From positions 2,294,001 through 2,358,000 of the forward strand of contig NC_064038.1 of the NCBI RefSeq assembly GCF_932526225.1: a stretch of 64,000 nucleotides of DNA. Reading direction: 5' to 3'. A program made the position numbers and the translations under genes. A model generated the notes under the pieces. It searched no databases. It was not told the DNA's origin and was given only the letters and a program-made list of their open reading frames with translations. The stretch is from Nematostella vectensis (taxonomy: Eukaryota; Cnidaria; Anthozoa; Actiniaria; Edwardsiidae). Positions 48,380 through 61,600 of the stretch are shown in pieces. The number at the start of each line of letters is the position of its first letter. Within the stretch, counting starts at the first letter, position 1.

Positions 48380-51094
48380 CAGGGTTCCCACAGTCAGGGA
48401 AAAGTCAGTGAAATTCGATTTTTTTTCAAGGTCAGGGAATTGTCAGGGAATTATGATTTAAGTCAGGGAAATTTGATAATTCTCAAAAAGTCAGGGAAAA
48501 GTCAGGGAATAATTCTTATTTTTCAAAAATCATTATTATGAATTGTGTTGGCGATAATCAAGCAACCTCACTGTTAATTAAAAGTTTCAAAAATCGCAAT
48601 ACATCAGTATAAACGAATTATCCTATGTGGTTTTCCTGTGGAGGAAAATGAAGTGGAGGACTGGGTCTGAATTATGTCGGCCATCTTGTTGCAGTATTGG
48701 AAAGCACGTGGAGGTAGGGCTGGAATTAAGTATTTTAGCTATTTTAAGGGCATTATTTCATAACCTTAGCAGTGATAGAGTGGGGGGATGCATAATGTAA
48801 CAATTTATTGATCATTTAATGACAAAATCGGTAAACTAACGACATTTAATTCAAGATATTTTTGTATGCAGCGAATTTTTTCGTAACTGTTCAGTCTTAG
48901 TCTTAAGCTTTAAAAATTATTTTTGTTTATCCTGATTTGCATTTTGAAAAAGAGGAAACCACGCCTGAACTTAGTTAGATATACATTTTTTTTGTCCATT
49001 CTCATTGCATTTAATTGCAGCATGACTTTATACAAAATTATTTACAGTCGTAACACTTATTTTTTATAACTTTTGTATTGGTTTGTAGATGAGTAAGCGA
49101 ACTGTATTTAATAATCTATGGCTTCAAGACCCACTATTTCCTTGGGTTGCACAAGCTCAGGAATCAACTAAAGCAAGGTGTAAAATGTGCTCTGTTACAT
49201 TTGAGCTTGGAAATATGGGAAAACAAGCACTGATAAGTCATGCTAAAGGCAAAAAACATCTTAGGAGAGTTGCTCCATCGACACAACAAGTTTCTTTGAA
49301 CTCTTTTGTCACTGTGCAAAAGCAAGAATCCGAACAAAATTCTTCAGCAGCAGAAAGGACAATGACTGTACCACCTCCTCCCGTCGATCTTTCTCAAGTT
49401 GCCAGTTCATCTGATTCATCTAAAGGCACAATTAAAAAGTATGTTACCAAAGATGAAACTCTAAAAGCAGAGGTGCTGTGGGCTATAAAAGTCCTCATGT
49501 CTCACTATTCCTGTAATAGTAGTGCAGGCACTGACAAGCTATTTTCCAATATGTTTCCAGACAGTGTAATTGCCAAACAGTTCCAATGTGGAGCAACAAA
49601 GTGTTCATACTTGATTTGTTTTGGCATTGCCCCATTTTTTCATGATGAATTAATGAAAAGACTTCAAGAGCAAGGAACAATGTATGTTATCTCATTTGAT
49701 GAATCGCTGAATAAAGTGATCCAGAAAGAACAGATGGATTTGATTGTGCGCTTTTGGGATGTTCAGAAGAATAAAGTTGTATCAAGATACATTGATTCCC
49801 AGTTTCTTGGTCACACAAGAGCTGCAGATTTACTTCAAAGTTTCAAGCTAGGTCTACAAAAGCTGAATCCTGCAAACCTTGTGCAGGTATCGATGGATGG
49901 TCCTAATGTTAACTGGAAATTTCTTGAAGACCTATTAGAAGATAGAGAACAAACTGATCCAGATCTTCCAAAGCTCATTAATATTGGTGCCTGTGGGTTA
50001 CATGTGGTACATGGGGCTTTTAAATATGGAGCTACAGCCACAGGCTGGCGTCTTGATAAACTTCTGAGGTCTCTCTGGTACACTTTTTCAGACTCACCAG
50101 CAAAAAGAGAAGATTATGAAGCCATTTCTGGAAGTTCCATGTGGCCACTACGATTTTGTGGAACAAGGTGGCTGGAAGATTTGCCAGTGGCAGAACGAGC
50201 AGTGGCTATCTGGCCAAATATCAAGAAATATGTTGACGAGGTGTCAAAGCTACCAAAGAGCAAAATTCCTACAAGCCAATCTTTCAAAAATCTACAGGCA
50301 TTTGTACAAGATCCACTCATTGTTGCCAAACAAAGCACTTGATGTCTTCCTAGCAGAGTACTTTCACCAGAAACCACAGTATGCAGACCTTTGGCAAACA
50401 GTAAAGATGCTGCTTATCTTGTCCCATGGTCAATCCTGTGTTGAAAGAGGATTCTCTGATAACAAGGATATCGTGAGCAACAATATGCACCAAGACACGC
50501 TTGTTGGATTTCGCAGAGCTCACAGTGGTGTCAAAAGTCTGGAATGTCCAATTGAAGATTCTATCACAACTGAGCTGCTTACATCTTGTAAATATGCTAG
50601 TAACAGATACAGACAATCTTTAGCAGAGAAGAAATCAATTGAGGCAAAAACCCATAAAGAAAGCTTGAAAAGAAAAGTCGAAGAAGACATCAAGCAAGCA
50701 AAAAAGAAAAAACAAAAGCTTGAAACTACAGCTACTGCTCTTCTGAAAGAAGCCGATGACCTTGCTACTAATGCAGAAATGAAGGGAGACTTTAGCATTC
50801 TTGCAAAGTCGAACGCCTTGCGGGTAAAATCAAAAGAAAAGAGGAAGGAAATAGAGAAGGAAGAACAAAATATTGATCTTCTACAGAAGAAGCTGAAATC
50901 CTTTTGAAAAGACGTTAAGTCAAAATCTCACAATCTTGAGACACTATTGCTTTGTTGCTGTTATTGAAATTATAGATTATTCATTAAAAGTATTCATAAG
51001 ACATGCTGCATGGTCATTGAAAAATGGGTTATGGTCAGGGAAAAGTCAGGGAAAAGTCAGGGAATTTTACTTTTTCAGATTAGTGGGAACCCTG
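48380..51094 (+). mobile_element. hAT-like DNA transposon (5-bp target duplication)
   Basis: Perfect 12-bp terminal inverted repeats CAGGGTTCCCAC (48380-48391) and GTGGGAACCCTG (51083-51094) are flanked by TACGT at 48375-48379 and 51095-51099. Subterminal GTCAGGGAA motifs occur at both ends. Five-base duplications fit the hAT5-type subgroup (recalled). It sits between the convergent 3' ends of INTS3 and UTP15. Near-perfect termini indicate a fairly recent insertion. Confidence 0.92.
49089..50907 (+). pseudogene. hAT-like transposase, internally deleted and frameshifted
   Basis: The first frame (49089-50342, 417 codons) opens with a BED-like zinc finger: Cys31, Cys34, His51, His57. It then has candidate catalytic Asp in ISFDES and in SMDGPN, a CGLHVVH motif, and the RW motif in CGTRWLED. 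The homologous C-terminal part continues in the next forward frame to 50907. It has LWQTVKMLLILSHGQ and CVERGFS, where the third catalytic acid of hAT enzymes lies, then a Lys/Glu-rich coiled tail. The switch falls near 50325-50345. Only about 70 residues separate the RW motif from the C-terminal block, far fewer than the usual helical insertion domain. I infer an out-of-frame internal deletion. Confidence 0.85.
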
Positions 51095-51235
51095 TACGTA
51101 ATGCGTGTGCTCACGGGACCTTTGTCATTCTCCGCTATTGTCAAGATCACACTGGAAAACATTGCACGCCATGATCAAGTTCATAAGAAACCTTGTTGCT
51201 TCCATGCAATCTCAATTTTTTCACCTAAGCTCATT

Positions 51236-52575
51236 TGACTCGTTGATGTTTCCACACAAGCTCATGTTTATGCGACTCGTTGATGTTTCCACACAAGCTC
51301 ATGTTCATGTGACTCGTTGACGTTTCCACGTAAGCTCATGCGACTCGTTGATGTTTCCACACAAGCTCATGCGACTCGTTACGTTTCCACGTAAGCTCAT
51401 GCGACTCGTTGATGTTTCCACACAAGCTCATGTTCATGTGACTCGTTGACGTTTCCACGTAAGCTCATGCGACTCGTTGACGTTTCCACACAAGCTCATG
51501 TGACTCGTTGACGTTTCCACGTAAGCTCATGCGACTCGTTGACGTTTCCACACAAGCTCATGTCCATGCGACTCGTTGATGTTTCCACACAAGCTCATGC
51601 GACTCGTTGATGTTTCCACCTGAGCTCATGCGACTCGTTGACGTTTCCACACAAGCTCATGCGACTCGTTGACGTTTCCACGTAAGCTCATGCGACTCGT
51701 TGACGTTTCCACGTAAGCTCATGCGGCTCGTTGATGTTTCCACACAAGCTCATGTCCATGCGACTCGACGTTTCCACGTAAGCTCATGCGACTCGATGTT
51801 TCCACACAAGCTCATGTTCATGCGACTCGTTGATGTTTCCACGTAAGTTATGCGACTCGTTGACGTTTCCACACAAGCTCATGTTCATGCCACTCGTTGA
51901 CGTTTCCACACAAGCTCATGCGACTCGTTGAAGTTTCCACACAAGCTCATGCGACTCGTTGACGTTTCCACACAAGCTCATGCAACTCGTTGATGTTTCC
52001 ACACAAGCTCATGTTCATGCGACTCGTTCATGTTTCCACACAAGCTCATGTTCATGCGACTCGTTGATGTTTCCACACAAGCTCATGTTCATGCGACTCG
52101 TTGATGTATCCACACAAGCTCATGTTCATGCGACTCTCTAATGTTTCCACGTAAGCTAATGCTACTCGTTGATGTTTCCACACAAGCTCATGCGACTCGA
52201 TGACGTTTCCACACAAGCTCATGCGACTCATTGACGTTTCCACGTAAGCTCATGCGACTCGTTGATGTTTCCACACAAGCTCATGTTCATGCGACTCGTT
52301 GATGTTTCCACACAAGCTCATGTTCATGCGACTCGTTGATGTTTCCACGTAAGCTCATGCGACTCGTTGATGTTTCCACGTAAGCTAATGCGACTCGTTG
52401 ATGTTTCCACGTAAGCTCATGCGACTCGTTGATGTTTCCACGTAAGCTCATGCGACTCGTTGATGTTTCCACGTAAGCTCATGCGACTCGTTGATGTTTC
52501 CACGTAAGCTCATGCGACTCGTTGATGTTTCCACGTAAGCTCATGCGACTGGTTGATGTTTCCATGTAAGCTCGT
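51236..52575. repeat. 30-39-bp minisatellite between the hAT element and UTP15
   Basis: About 42 copies of CTCGTTGATGTTTCCACACA followed by AGCTCATGCGA, with TTGACG, CACGTAAG and TCATGTTCATG variants. It ends about 95 bases from the UTP15 stop codon. Confidence 0.95.
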
Positions 52576-52669
52576 GCGACACCTTAATTCCCTAGCCCAG
52601 GATAAAGGTGTGATGGCACATCGCCGTGCTCAGATTCGCCGTCTCCTCATAACCATTACCAAACATGTG

Positions 52670-55600
52670 CTATCTCCCTTCTGTGACCTCTGGCATGCTT
52701 GCTGTCCCAAGTGAACACGAGGAAGCGGCAAATATAGTGTCCAAAGCGCCTAGCAGTTCACAAGCCTGCTGGTTGAAGTCTAGTTCTTTAGTTATGCCTT
52801 CTCTCAGGCTCGTAAAAAGTTGGTCAATGTTCGGAGACTGACCGATTATGGGAGAATACATATCTAGAGAGAAACAATGTGATGTTCATTAGTATTGTTC
52901 TCTTTGAAGTACCGAGTTTTCCATTACTACGTAGGGCACTACAAATCTAAACTGTAACTGCTCAGTCAAGCTAAAGTACTGACGCATCTTCACGCGTGTT
53001 CGGGAAGGTGCCAAAACTTGAGACTCTACAAACTTTACTCTTGTTCAATCAAGTATGACCCGGAGTTAAATATTGTTTGGGAGGTCTGTTTGTCAAATCA
53101 AACAAGGGCAGGGATCTCATTTATGGGGGAAATTGTCTTATGTTTCTTGTAAATAGTTGCTAAAGAATGTACTTCATAGTAGTGTTGAAAATCACTGTAA
53201 AGCTACTCTCTAATGCAATGTGAACATTACGAATTTCTCAAAGCATTCTAATTTAACTTAAATAGAATAGTGATTTTTTCAGAGCTTTGCAGTCAAAGAC
53301 CAGTCAAAGAGCAGAAAATTTAAAGAATTTACTAAAAAAATCACCACATGTACTAAATTAGCAGAAACTTTACTAAAATCAAAGCCAATAGATATAGCAG
53401 TTCAAAACCATTTGTCAGACTTCTCTACTTAAAATCAAATTAGTATTTATGTTGCTTTCCTGGGTAATGCTGTTAGATGGGGCGATCAGAATCAAACAGC
53501 GACCATAAGAAAAGTTGTTACTGTTGGCTCCCTTTTGACTCCCTGGGGTATGAGGAACAACAGGGAGCTTCGACGGGGCCAGAAAAGATGAGGACCATAA
53601 GGTTGACATAAGCACTAAGGACTCATAAACAGTGTGAACCTCATTTAGATTTCACAAGTTTTTAAATTGTTTTATTGTAAGGAATTTTCGCTGATATGTG
53701 CATGGACGTTGTCCGAAACCAACGCTTGTACTGTATCAATGCATCCTTAGTACTGTATGTTTGCTCAGCTCAGGGGGCAAAGTACAGTAGAATTCAAAAC
53801 TGGACTATTATCCTTACCTAACAGGATGTTTGCAACATCGATGAGGACAACAGTATATCTTGGGTTGGTTATATTACTGGGAATAAATAAATATCCAATC
53901 AATATAATAAAATGAAGAAAAAGAAGAAAAACAGCATTGAGGCTCGCTGATACAAGTTGATCGCTTTGTACAATTATTTATACTGGAATTATGAGTATTC
54001 CATGAAATCATGCAACCGGAACTAACTTCTAGTTTGAGAAAGGGTTAAAGTTTGACTAAAGGGGGTGACATGAGATAATCTCGCAGTGACCCATTAGGGT
54101 GTTAAACAAGGAGCATGCACCACGTGCGCATGGCTTTCAGAATGACAAAGACATAAAGGCTACTGTAGAAATCTAAATCAATAACAACGCTCAAACATTA
54201 TTTAAATTTTATCCATACCGGACTTTGTCTCAAGTCATTAAGGTGACTTCCCCTGCATTATGGCTTTCTTTAAAAATCTTGAGATTTTAATTGGCCGGTT
54301 ATGGTGGCTTCTGATGACCCCAACGGATTTCAAGAAGTCGACCAGTCAAAGAGCAGAAAATTTAAAGAATTTACTAAAAAAATCACCACATTATTACTCT
54401 ACAAACTTTACTCTTGTTCAATCAAGTATGACCCGGAGTTAAAGATTGTTTGGGAGGTCTGTTTGTCAAATAAAACAAGGGCAGGGATCTCATTTATGGG
54501 GGAAATTGTCTTATGTTTCTTGTAAATAGTTGCTAAAGAATGTACTTCATAGTAGTGTTGAAAATCACTGTAAAGCTACTCTCTAATGCAATGTGAACAT
54601 TACGAATTTCTCAAAGCATTCTAATTTAACTTAAATAGAATAGTGATTTTTTCAGAGCTTTGCAGTCAAAGAGCAGAAAATTTAAAGAATTTACTAAAAA
54701 AATCACCACATTTACTAAATTAGCAGAAACTTTACTAAAATCAAAGCCAATAGATATAGCAGTTCAAAACCATTTGTCAGACTTCTCTACTTAAAATCAC
54801 ATTAGTATTAATGTTGCTTTCCTGGGTAATGCTGCAAGATGGGGCGATCAGAGTCAAACAGCGACCATAAGAAAAGTTGTTACTGTTGGCTCCCTTTTGA
54901 CTCACTGAGGTATGAGGAACCACAGGGAGCTTCGACAGAGCCAAAATGAATTAGGAAACATCACACTTCTAAGAAACCCATATATACAATATGGCAAGGG
55001 AACGAAAAATTACATAAAGACAAAAGTAATTGTTAATTCTACATAATCATTCTTTCACCCTAAAAAAATATATTAAGAAAATAAAAAAAACTATGCAAGA
55101 CAAGAAGGGCAAGGACACGGCGCAGTCACAAGCATCGTACAAATACCTACCGTATTAGGAAATATAAGATGGGCACCAGTCCCTCCTCATCTCTTCCTGA
55201 TAAAGCTCTCTCCAGTCCTCCTCGCCGTATCAGCTCTTGTAATATAGCAACCACTACAGGGGGGTGATTAGAGAGAGGCTAAAAACAAAGGGAAAAAATG
55301 TTATACATGCATGCAGATGTATCGTGTTGGTATGAGATTCTAGTCATCGCTAGGGGTGGGTGTCAAAAGCAGTGATTTTGAAACTGAGAAATCAATAGAG
55401 TTTACAGAAAAACTAATGCCATAACATTTGTCTGCATTGTCTTTATGAAAACAATAACAAAGATATGGCTGATGAGGGCACTTTAAAGGGGAAACAGTAC
55501 TCTGTGCATCACAGTTTACTAAACAACCCATTATTAGAGGAGTGTTATTATTTAGCAAAAAGTTGTAAACTCTGGCAATTCTTCAGCGATTTCACTGGAT

Positions 55601-58600
55601 TCTGGTTACCGTATCTCACCTGTAGTATGGCATCAAGAGCAGCAGCATACTCAAAATTCTTGACTAACTTGTCATACTTGTTAAGGTAGGTTTTCCTTTT
55701 TTCAGATACAACAACATCATCCTGCAATTATAGCACTAGTAACGGTGAACCACGTCCATATAGATCAACAAGGAAATGAGGAAAAGAATTTGATCATATA
55801 GCCTAACCACATTTATAAAGATCTGCGCAATAACGAAAAAAAAGTTAATAATATGGCAATTCTCGCAATAACAATAATTTTCTTTACCATTATTCAAATT
55901 ATTGTTACAAGTGCACCACTCATCAAAACACCAGGATAATCAAATAATTACTACCCAACATCACTATCACCACATTTACAGTATCATTACCAACACACAT
56001 AGCTGTCAACTCTCCAGTATTAGGCAAGCGTCTCAAGTCTTTGAACCTTTTCTCAATCCTAATTTTCTTGAAAATATCCATACATTTACTGTATTCCCAC
56101 ACATTAGCGCATTAGCTATATTGGTACTTCTGAAAAATTCACTATATTTTCTCAAGAGTTTTCCTAAGGCGAGGTTGACAGCTATGTATCACAATCATCA
56201 CTTTGCTATTATCATCACTATCATCATCAAAACTAATACCACCAACTCACACTCTCATCATACATATCATTATAAAATTGTCAGAGTAATCCCTGACCAT
56301 AATCATCATCAGCTGAAAATAATCAGCCTTCTCACCTCAGTTGGCTTATAGTTCTGGCCCCTAATGAAGTATTTGAAGCTCCCTGGGCGTGGCCTAGGAG
56401 GCGGTAGGGTAGATGTTTCTTCCATGTTATTGTTTCGGTGCTTAATTGATAGTAAGCCATCTGACATGCCAACAATGATGTGGGAATCATCAGGCTGTGG
56501 TAACAATAGCGAATTATAGATGGAAACACAGCCGCAAATGTAGAATTGTTTTCACTTAGGCTTACTATAAATAAAGTTCTTATAATATACAGGGCAAAAC
56601 TACTCAATGGTGTTTGGCTAAGTGTGAGGGAATAACTGTACGCTCAATGAGGGCAAAATATTACTTTGCTGCAATTGGATATACAGGGTGTTTCAAAAGT
56701 TCGTGGACACTTTCAAGATGGTCTTATTCGCTGAGATTTAAACATAAATCATTTTTTTCCAATCAGATAGATAATAAGTTTAATATGCAAGGCATACTAA
56801 TAAGGTTTTTGGCAAATTCCCGCCAAAAGGCAAAAAAAAAGTGTCGCGCATCATTACATTTTCACGCCATTTTTGGGTAGGCTGTCAGTTTGGTGTGTTT
56901 GCTTAAAATTTGCTAGACAAAAATATAGGCTAGGAAAATGGATTCAAACATGACAGAGAAACGCCTGAACAATGTTCAAATAAGAGCTCAAGCAGCAATT
57001 TTGTATGCCAACGGACTAACGGTTAGGAAAATTCTAGGAAGAAGCAAGAGTGGACTCAAGTTCGAGGAAATTTTCACCCACACTTCGAATTCGAGGGGCG
57101 AAAGTGCTCAACCAAGCTACAAATTACGACTTTGAAAATTTTGTGCACAAGGGGGGATATTCATCCAGAAAAATAAGCAAAAATCTAAAGAGAAAAGCTC
57201 TCTTAGGGTCTTCGCCAACCTTCTGGAGATACATGGCCAGGAAGGGGTGGAAACCTTTTCAGCAGCATAAAAAGCCATTATTGAGCACCTGTCTGTGAAA
57301 ATCCCGTTTGAAGCTCGCAGGCAAGTACAAGTTCTGTCAGTTACTGAATGGGACAACTTTCTCTTCACTGACGAGTACCTTTAGTACTTGTTTCATCACC
57401 CAAACTCAAAAAAACAATGTTGTTTGTGGGGCTTAAAGACTTAATTTTAGGCATCTTATCTTACTTTGGTAGAAATTTCTCACTCCATACCACAGCATCT
57501 TAGGAAGTTATAAAAGAAAAAGGAGGACACGCAAACTATTGAAATTGATATGGTAGCTTGCTACGTTGATGCACCTTGTTTTCCTGCAAATTTCCTTGAA
57601 ATCAGACTATTAAAATCTGCAATTACATTAATTTAAAAAGTGTCCACGAACTGTTGAAACACCCTGTACACACATGCTGAATTTTGTCCTTTTATATAAT
57701 TGCAATGATGGAAAAAAATGAAAATGCTTGTGCAAGTAACCCCAAATTTTACCTTGGCCATGTTATTACCTATTCAAATGCTTAATGAGTTGTACAATGC
57801 AGATGTGTGCCCATTTTATACTTACTGAAACAGCCAAGCTGAGAATTGGAGATGGATAATCCATGCTGTGAACAACTTTGTAGTCTTGAAGGTCATAAAC
57901 CTTGACATTCCTGGAATAACAAGACAGATTAAGCTGAAGAGAGGATATATCTAAATGGTACAAATGGTATTAAGGTAGTAAAAACTAATTTCAAATGTTA
58001 TAAGTGTAGCAAGGCCATCATGTTAATATTACATAGGACATCCTTGCAATATTCCACAATGTTTCCACTCTTTGCTTGGTTAGGCATTGTTTAGACATTG
58101 TTCTTTTTAAGTACCATTTCAATTGCAAATACATGGGAACAATAGAGTCGATTGTTTCATCTTCATTTGCACGCATTTACATTTGGCACGGCACAAGAAA
58201 AGAACGGCATTTAAACTAAGCATTAGAAGTTCTCATGTCAAAATGCAAGCATAGGATTTAGTTCCAGTACAACGATAAGTGATTCAAGCAAGCAATATTG
58301 CTAATTAAAGACCACAAATTTAAGAAAGGGCTGCATAATTACAGTACAATATTAATTGTGTTCTAAGGCATATTTTTGTTGCTTTCCTGGGTAATGCTGC
58401 AAGATGGGGTGATAAGAGTCAAACAGCGACCATAAGAAAAGTTGTTACTGTTGGCTCCCTTTTGACTTACTGAGGTATGAGGAACCACAGGTAGCTTCGA
58501 CGGGGCCAGAAGAATGTAAAGGTTAATTGAATTATGAAATTTTAATTATGAAATTTTAAGTGGCTTTGATTGCCAGTGTTCTCCTGTTTCCAATCTTTTT

Positions 58601-61600
58601 GGATAATGACACTTCACCGGAGGTCCCATAACTTCAAGCTGTACTACACTAGCCTAAATCGAAGGGACATAAAAAGAACCACTAGGGATGCAATAAACCG
58701 ACCCCAGTGACAGTCCTTACAAAAATCACACATAAAGGCACTTGATTTGGAGCCTAGCTCTGTTGTGCATTCTGCATCAGTACATCTGGTGGAAGTTATG
58801 CAAGAATCACGTTATTTTAACGAACCTTGAATAATATACTGTATACCTCTTTCATAAAATTCATCTCCTTGAATACCTGTCAATGGATCCTGATAGCAAG
58901 CGTTTGTAAGCGCCATCAAAGCAGAGAGAAGTGATGGTCTTCTGGTGGTTTGAGAATGAAGTGACGAGCCGACCTCCACTTAGGATGTCCCAAATCTTGA
59001 TGACATTCTCCCCTTAAAGACAAATGAGATACATGTATGACCATTTGAACAGGGGTTTCATTAGGTCCAGGCAGCTGGCATTATCAATCTCCACTGCCTA
59101 CTCTGAGATCTAATGAAACCCCTGATTTGGACTAAGTGAATTATGACTATGAAGCATGTCTGGCAAACAAGAATAAAACATATAAGGATATGAACTGATT
59201 CCAGGGCTTTTAATCTAGGCTATAAAATAACCTGTGTTCAAAATGGCATGACATTTTGATAAGAAGATTACATTAGACAAAAATAATGTTGCTTTCCTGG
59301 GTAATGCTGCAAGATGGGGTGATCAGAGTCAAACAGCGACCATAAGAAAAGCTGTTACTGTTGGCTCCCTTTTGACTCCCTGTGGTATGAGGAACCACAG
59401 GAAGCTTTGACGGGGCCAGAAGAGACATCCTGTAGTTACACGGTAATTCTTGGATAATTTAAAACTGTGGTATTAGGGAACTTAGGCAACATCAGTGGTG
59501 ATGGCTAAGAGAATGTGACTGAACAATTCTTTTCTGCTTAGCACTCAATTCTAAATTATAGTTAGCTTGTATAGCTACAATAGCTGATATGAAGACAAAG
59601 GGTGTTTTATGTCTGGCCCCCAAATATCGTTTTGTCCTCTGGTGTTGCCATACTTGTTGCAATCATCGTTGTTGCTATTAAATTGTATGTCAGCCATGCA
59701 TGTCATATTTTGTTTATGAAAGATGCTGCTTTGAAATATTATTTCAAAAGTTACTAATGAAATTCTGCACAAAGATGAGTTATTTTAGGGCTTACACAAA
59801 AAAACTATAATTGTAGAAGATCAAATAGCTATTGTACCTGCTGTTATTGCCATTGCACCATTTGGATACATCTGGATACATTCCACCGGGGCACCATGGT
59901 CCAAGGTGTTCACGCTAGCATTACATCGCCTGTCCCACATTCGGACAGTGTGATCGTATGACCCTAAAGAGGAATGGCAAGGGTAGGGTCAAAAAGAGAC
60001 AAAAGCTCCTTTATTACTTGTATACACAGAACATTTCCCAGATATATGCACCAGTCTTCAAGAAATTGTTTGTGAAATTTGAGAACATCTAAAGACACAC
60101 AGCAAATCAAGACTAAGAGTTCAACCAATAGGATACAGTACACTCAGTGTGACACATTTGAGAAGGGTGCTGTAGCTGAGGGTAAAAATTTCAATAACAC
60201 AAGCACAGGGTCGCAGCTCAGCAGGAGGCAGCTGTATGAGAGCTGTAGATTCTTATAAAGCAAACAACATCTGATGCTTATGTCCCTCACCCAAATAAAA
60301 TCGTCTATAGCTACAGCCATGGAATGACAAACCTGTTAAGAAGATGTCACTGCTAACTTGACTTGCCACTCCTGTCCTCACATAGTCCTGGTAAGAATTC
60401 AAAGGGCCCTCTTACTAATGCCATCCTAATGAATAATACTGAAGCCAAATCTAAACAGGATTGAATTCTAGGGTACTCACTAAAAGCAAGTAAAGTGATC
60501 CTTGTAGAAGGCCATTCTTATCTATCCTAAGAGTACAGTATGTAAAGCCCCTAGTGTGTTCACTAATTGGCCAATAAACGTGTCTTCCTTCCATTTCATT
60601 TACTAAATAGAACCAAAAGCTTTGTTTATTCAAAGGGTGAGCTTTATGTTATTGGTGTGCAAGTGCTCTGTGGAGTGGGGATAACCATGTTATTGGTGTG
60701 CAAGTGCTCTGTGGAGTGGGGATAACCATGTTATTGGTGTGCAAGTGCTCTGTGGAGTGGGGATAACCATGTTATTGGTGTGCAAGTGCTCTGTGGAGTG
60801 GGGATAACCATGTTATTGGTGTGCAAGTGCTCTGTGGAGTGGGGATAACCATGTTATTGGTGTGCAAGTGCTCTGTGGAGTGGGGATAACCATGTTATTG
60901 GTGTGCAAGTGCTCTGTGGAGTGGGGATAACCATTCTGCCAAAGGACACAAGATTTACGCTGGTGCAAGCATTTGTGAAACAGGCACAAGCTCCCTGTTT
61001 CTTTACCAGAAAACACTCCGCCAAACGTGGGGAGCATTCTGTAGAGTGGGTGTAAGACTACCCAAATAACAGAAAACTCTTATGTACTGTTTGCATGAGC
61101 CATCACGCCATCACCCCAAACAATGAATGAAGGTACATAGGGTGTCTGTCAAGGTTCATGAACCCCAAATTCTTAGCTGGTATTGCCTTCATGTGCCCTG
61201 CAGTGTAGTTATCCCTAAGATTCCAGAGACCCCTACATACTTCGTGTTCTTTATAAGTGGCTGTCGTCTGTTCAGTGGCAATGTCCCAGCAGTTTACAAG
61301 TTTGTCATCTGAAGCAGACACAATGTGAAGGTTGTCTTGAAGAAACTTGGTCACATGAACAGGCCTGTGAAACAATATGATTTCTTGGTCAGGTGGATGT
61401 CATAAAGAACAAAAACATGGATGGGAAAAAAGAGAGAGGGAGAGAGGAAGGAGGATGAGATAAAAATATGGTAATTAACAGATGGTTTGTCAGAGTAGAA
61501 AAAAAGGGTTGAGATGAGTAAAAGTAGTGAAATTAATAGATGAAAAAAGGAGTGGAAAGAAGATGACAAGGAAGAGTTGAATATATTGGACTATGCATCA

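Noticed and set aside
49089-50907. The hAT-like ORF as a domesticated host gene
   Set aside because: Intact terminal repeats and target duplication, plus a frameshift and loss of an internal domain, point to a defective transposon.
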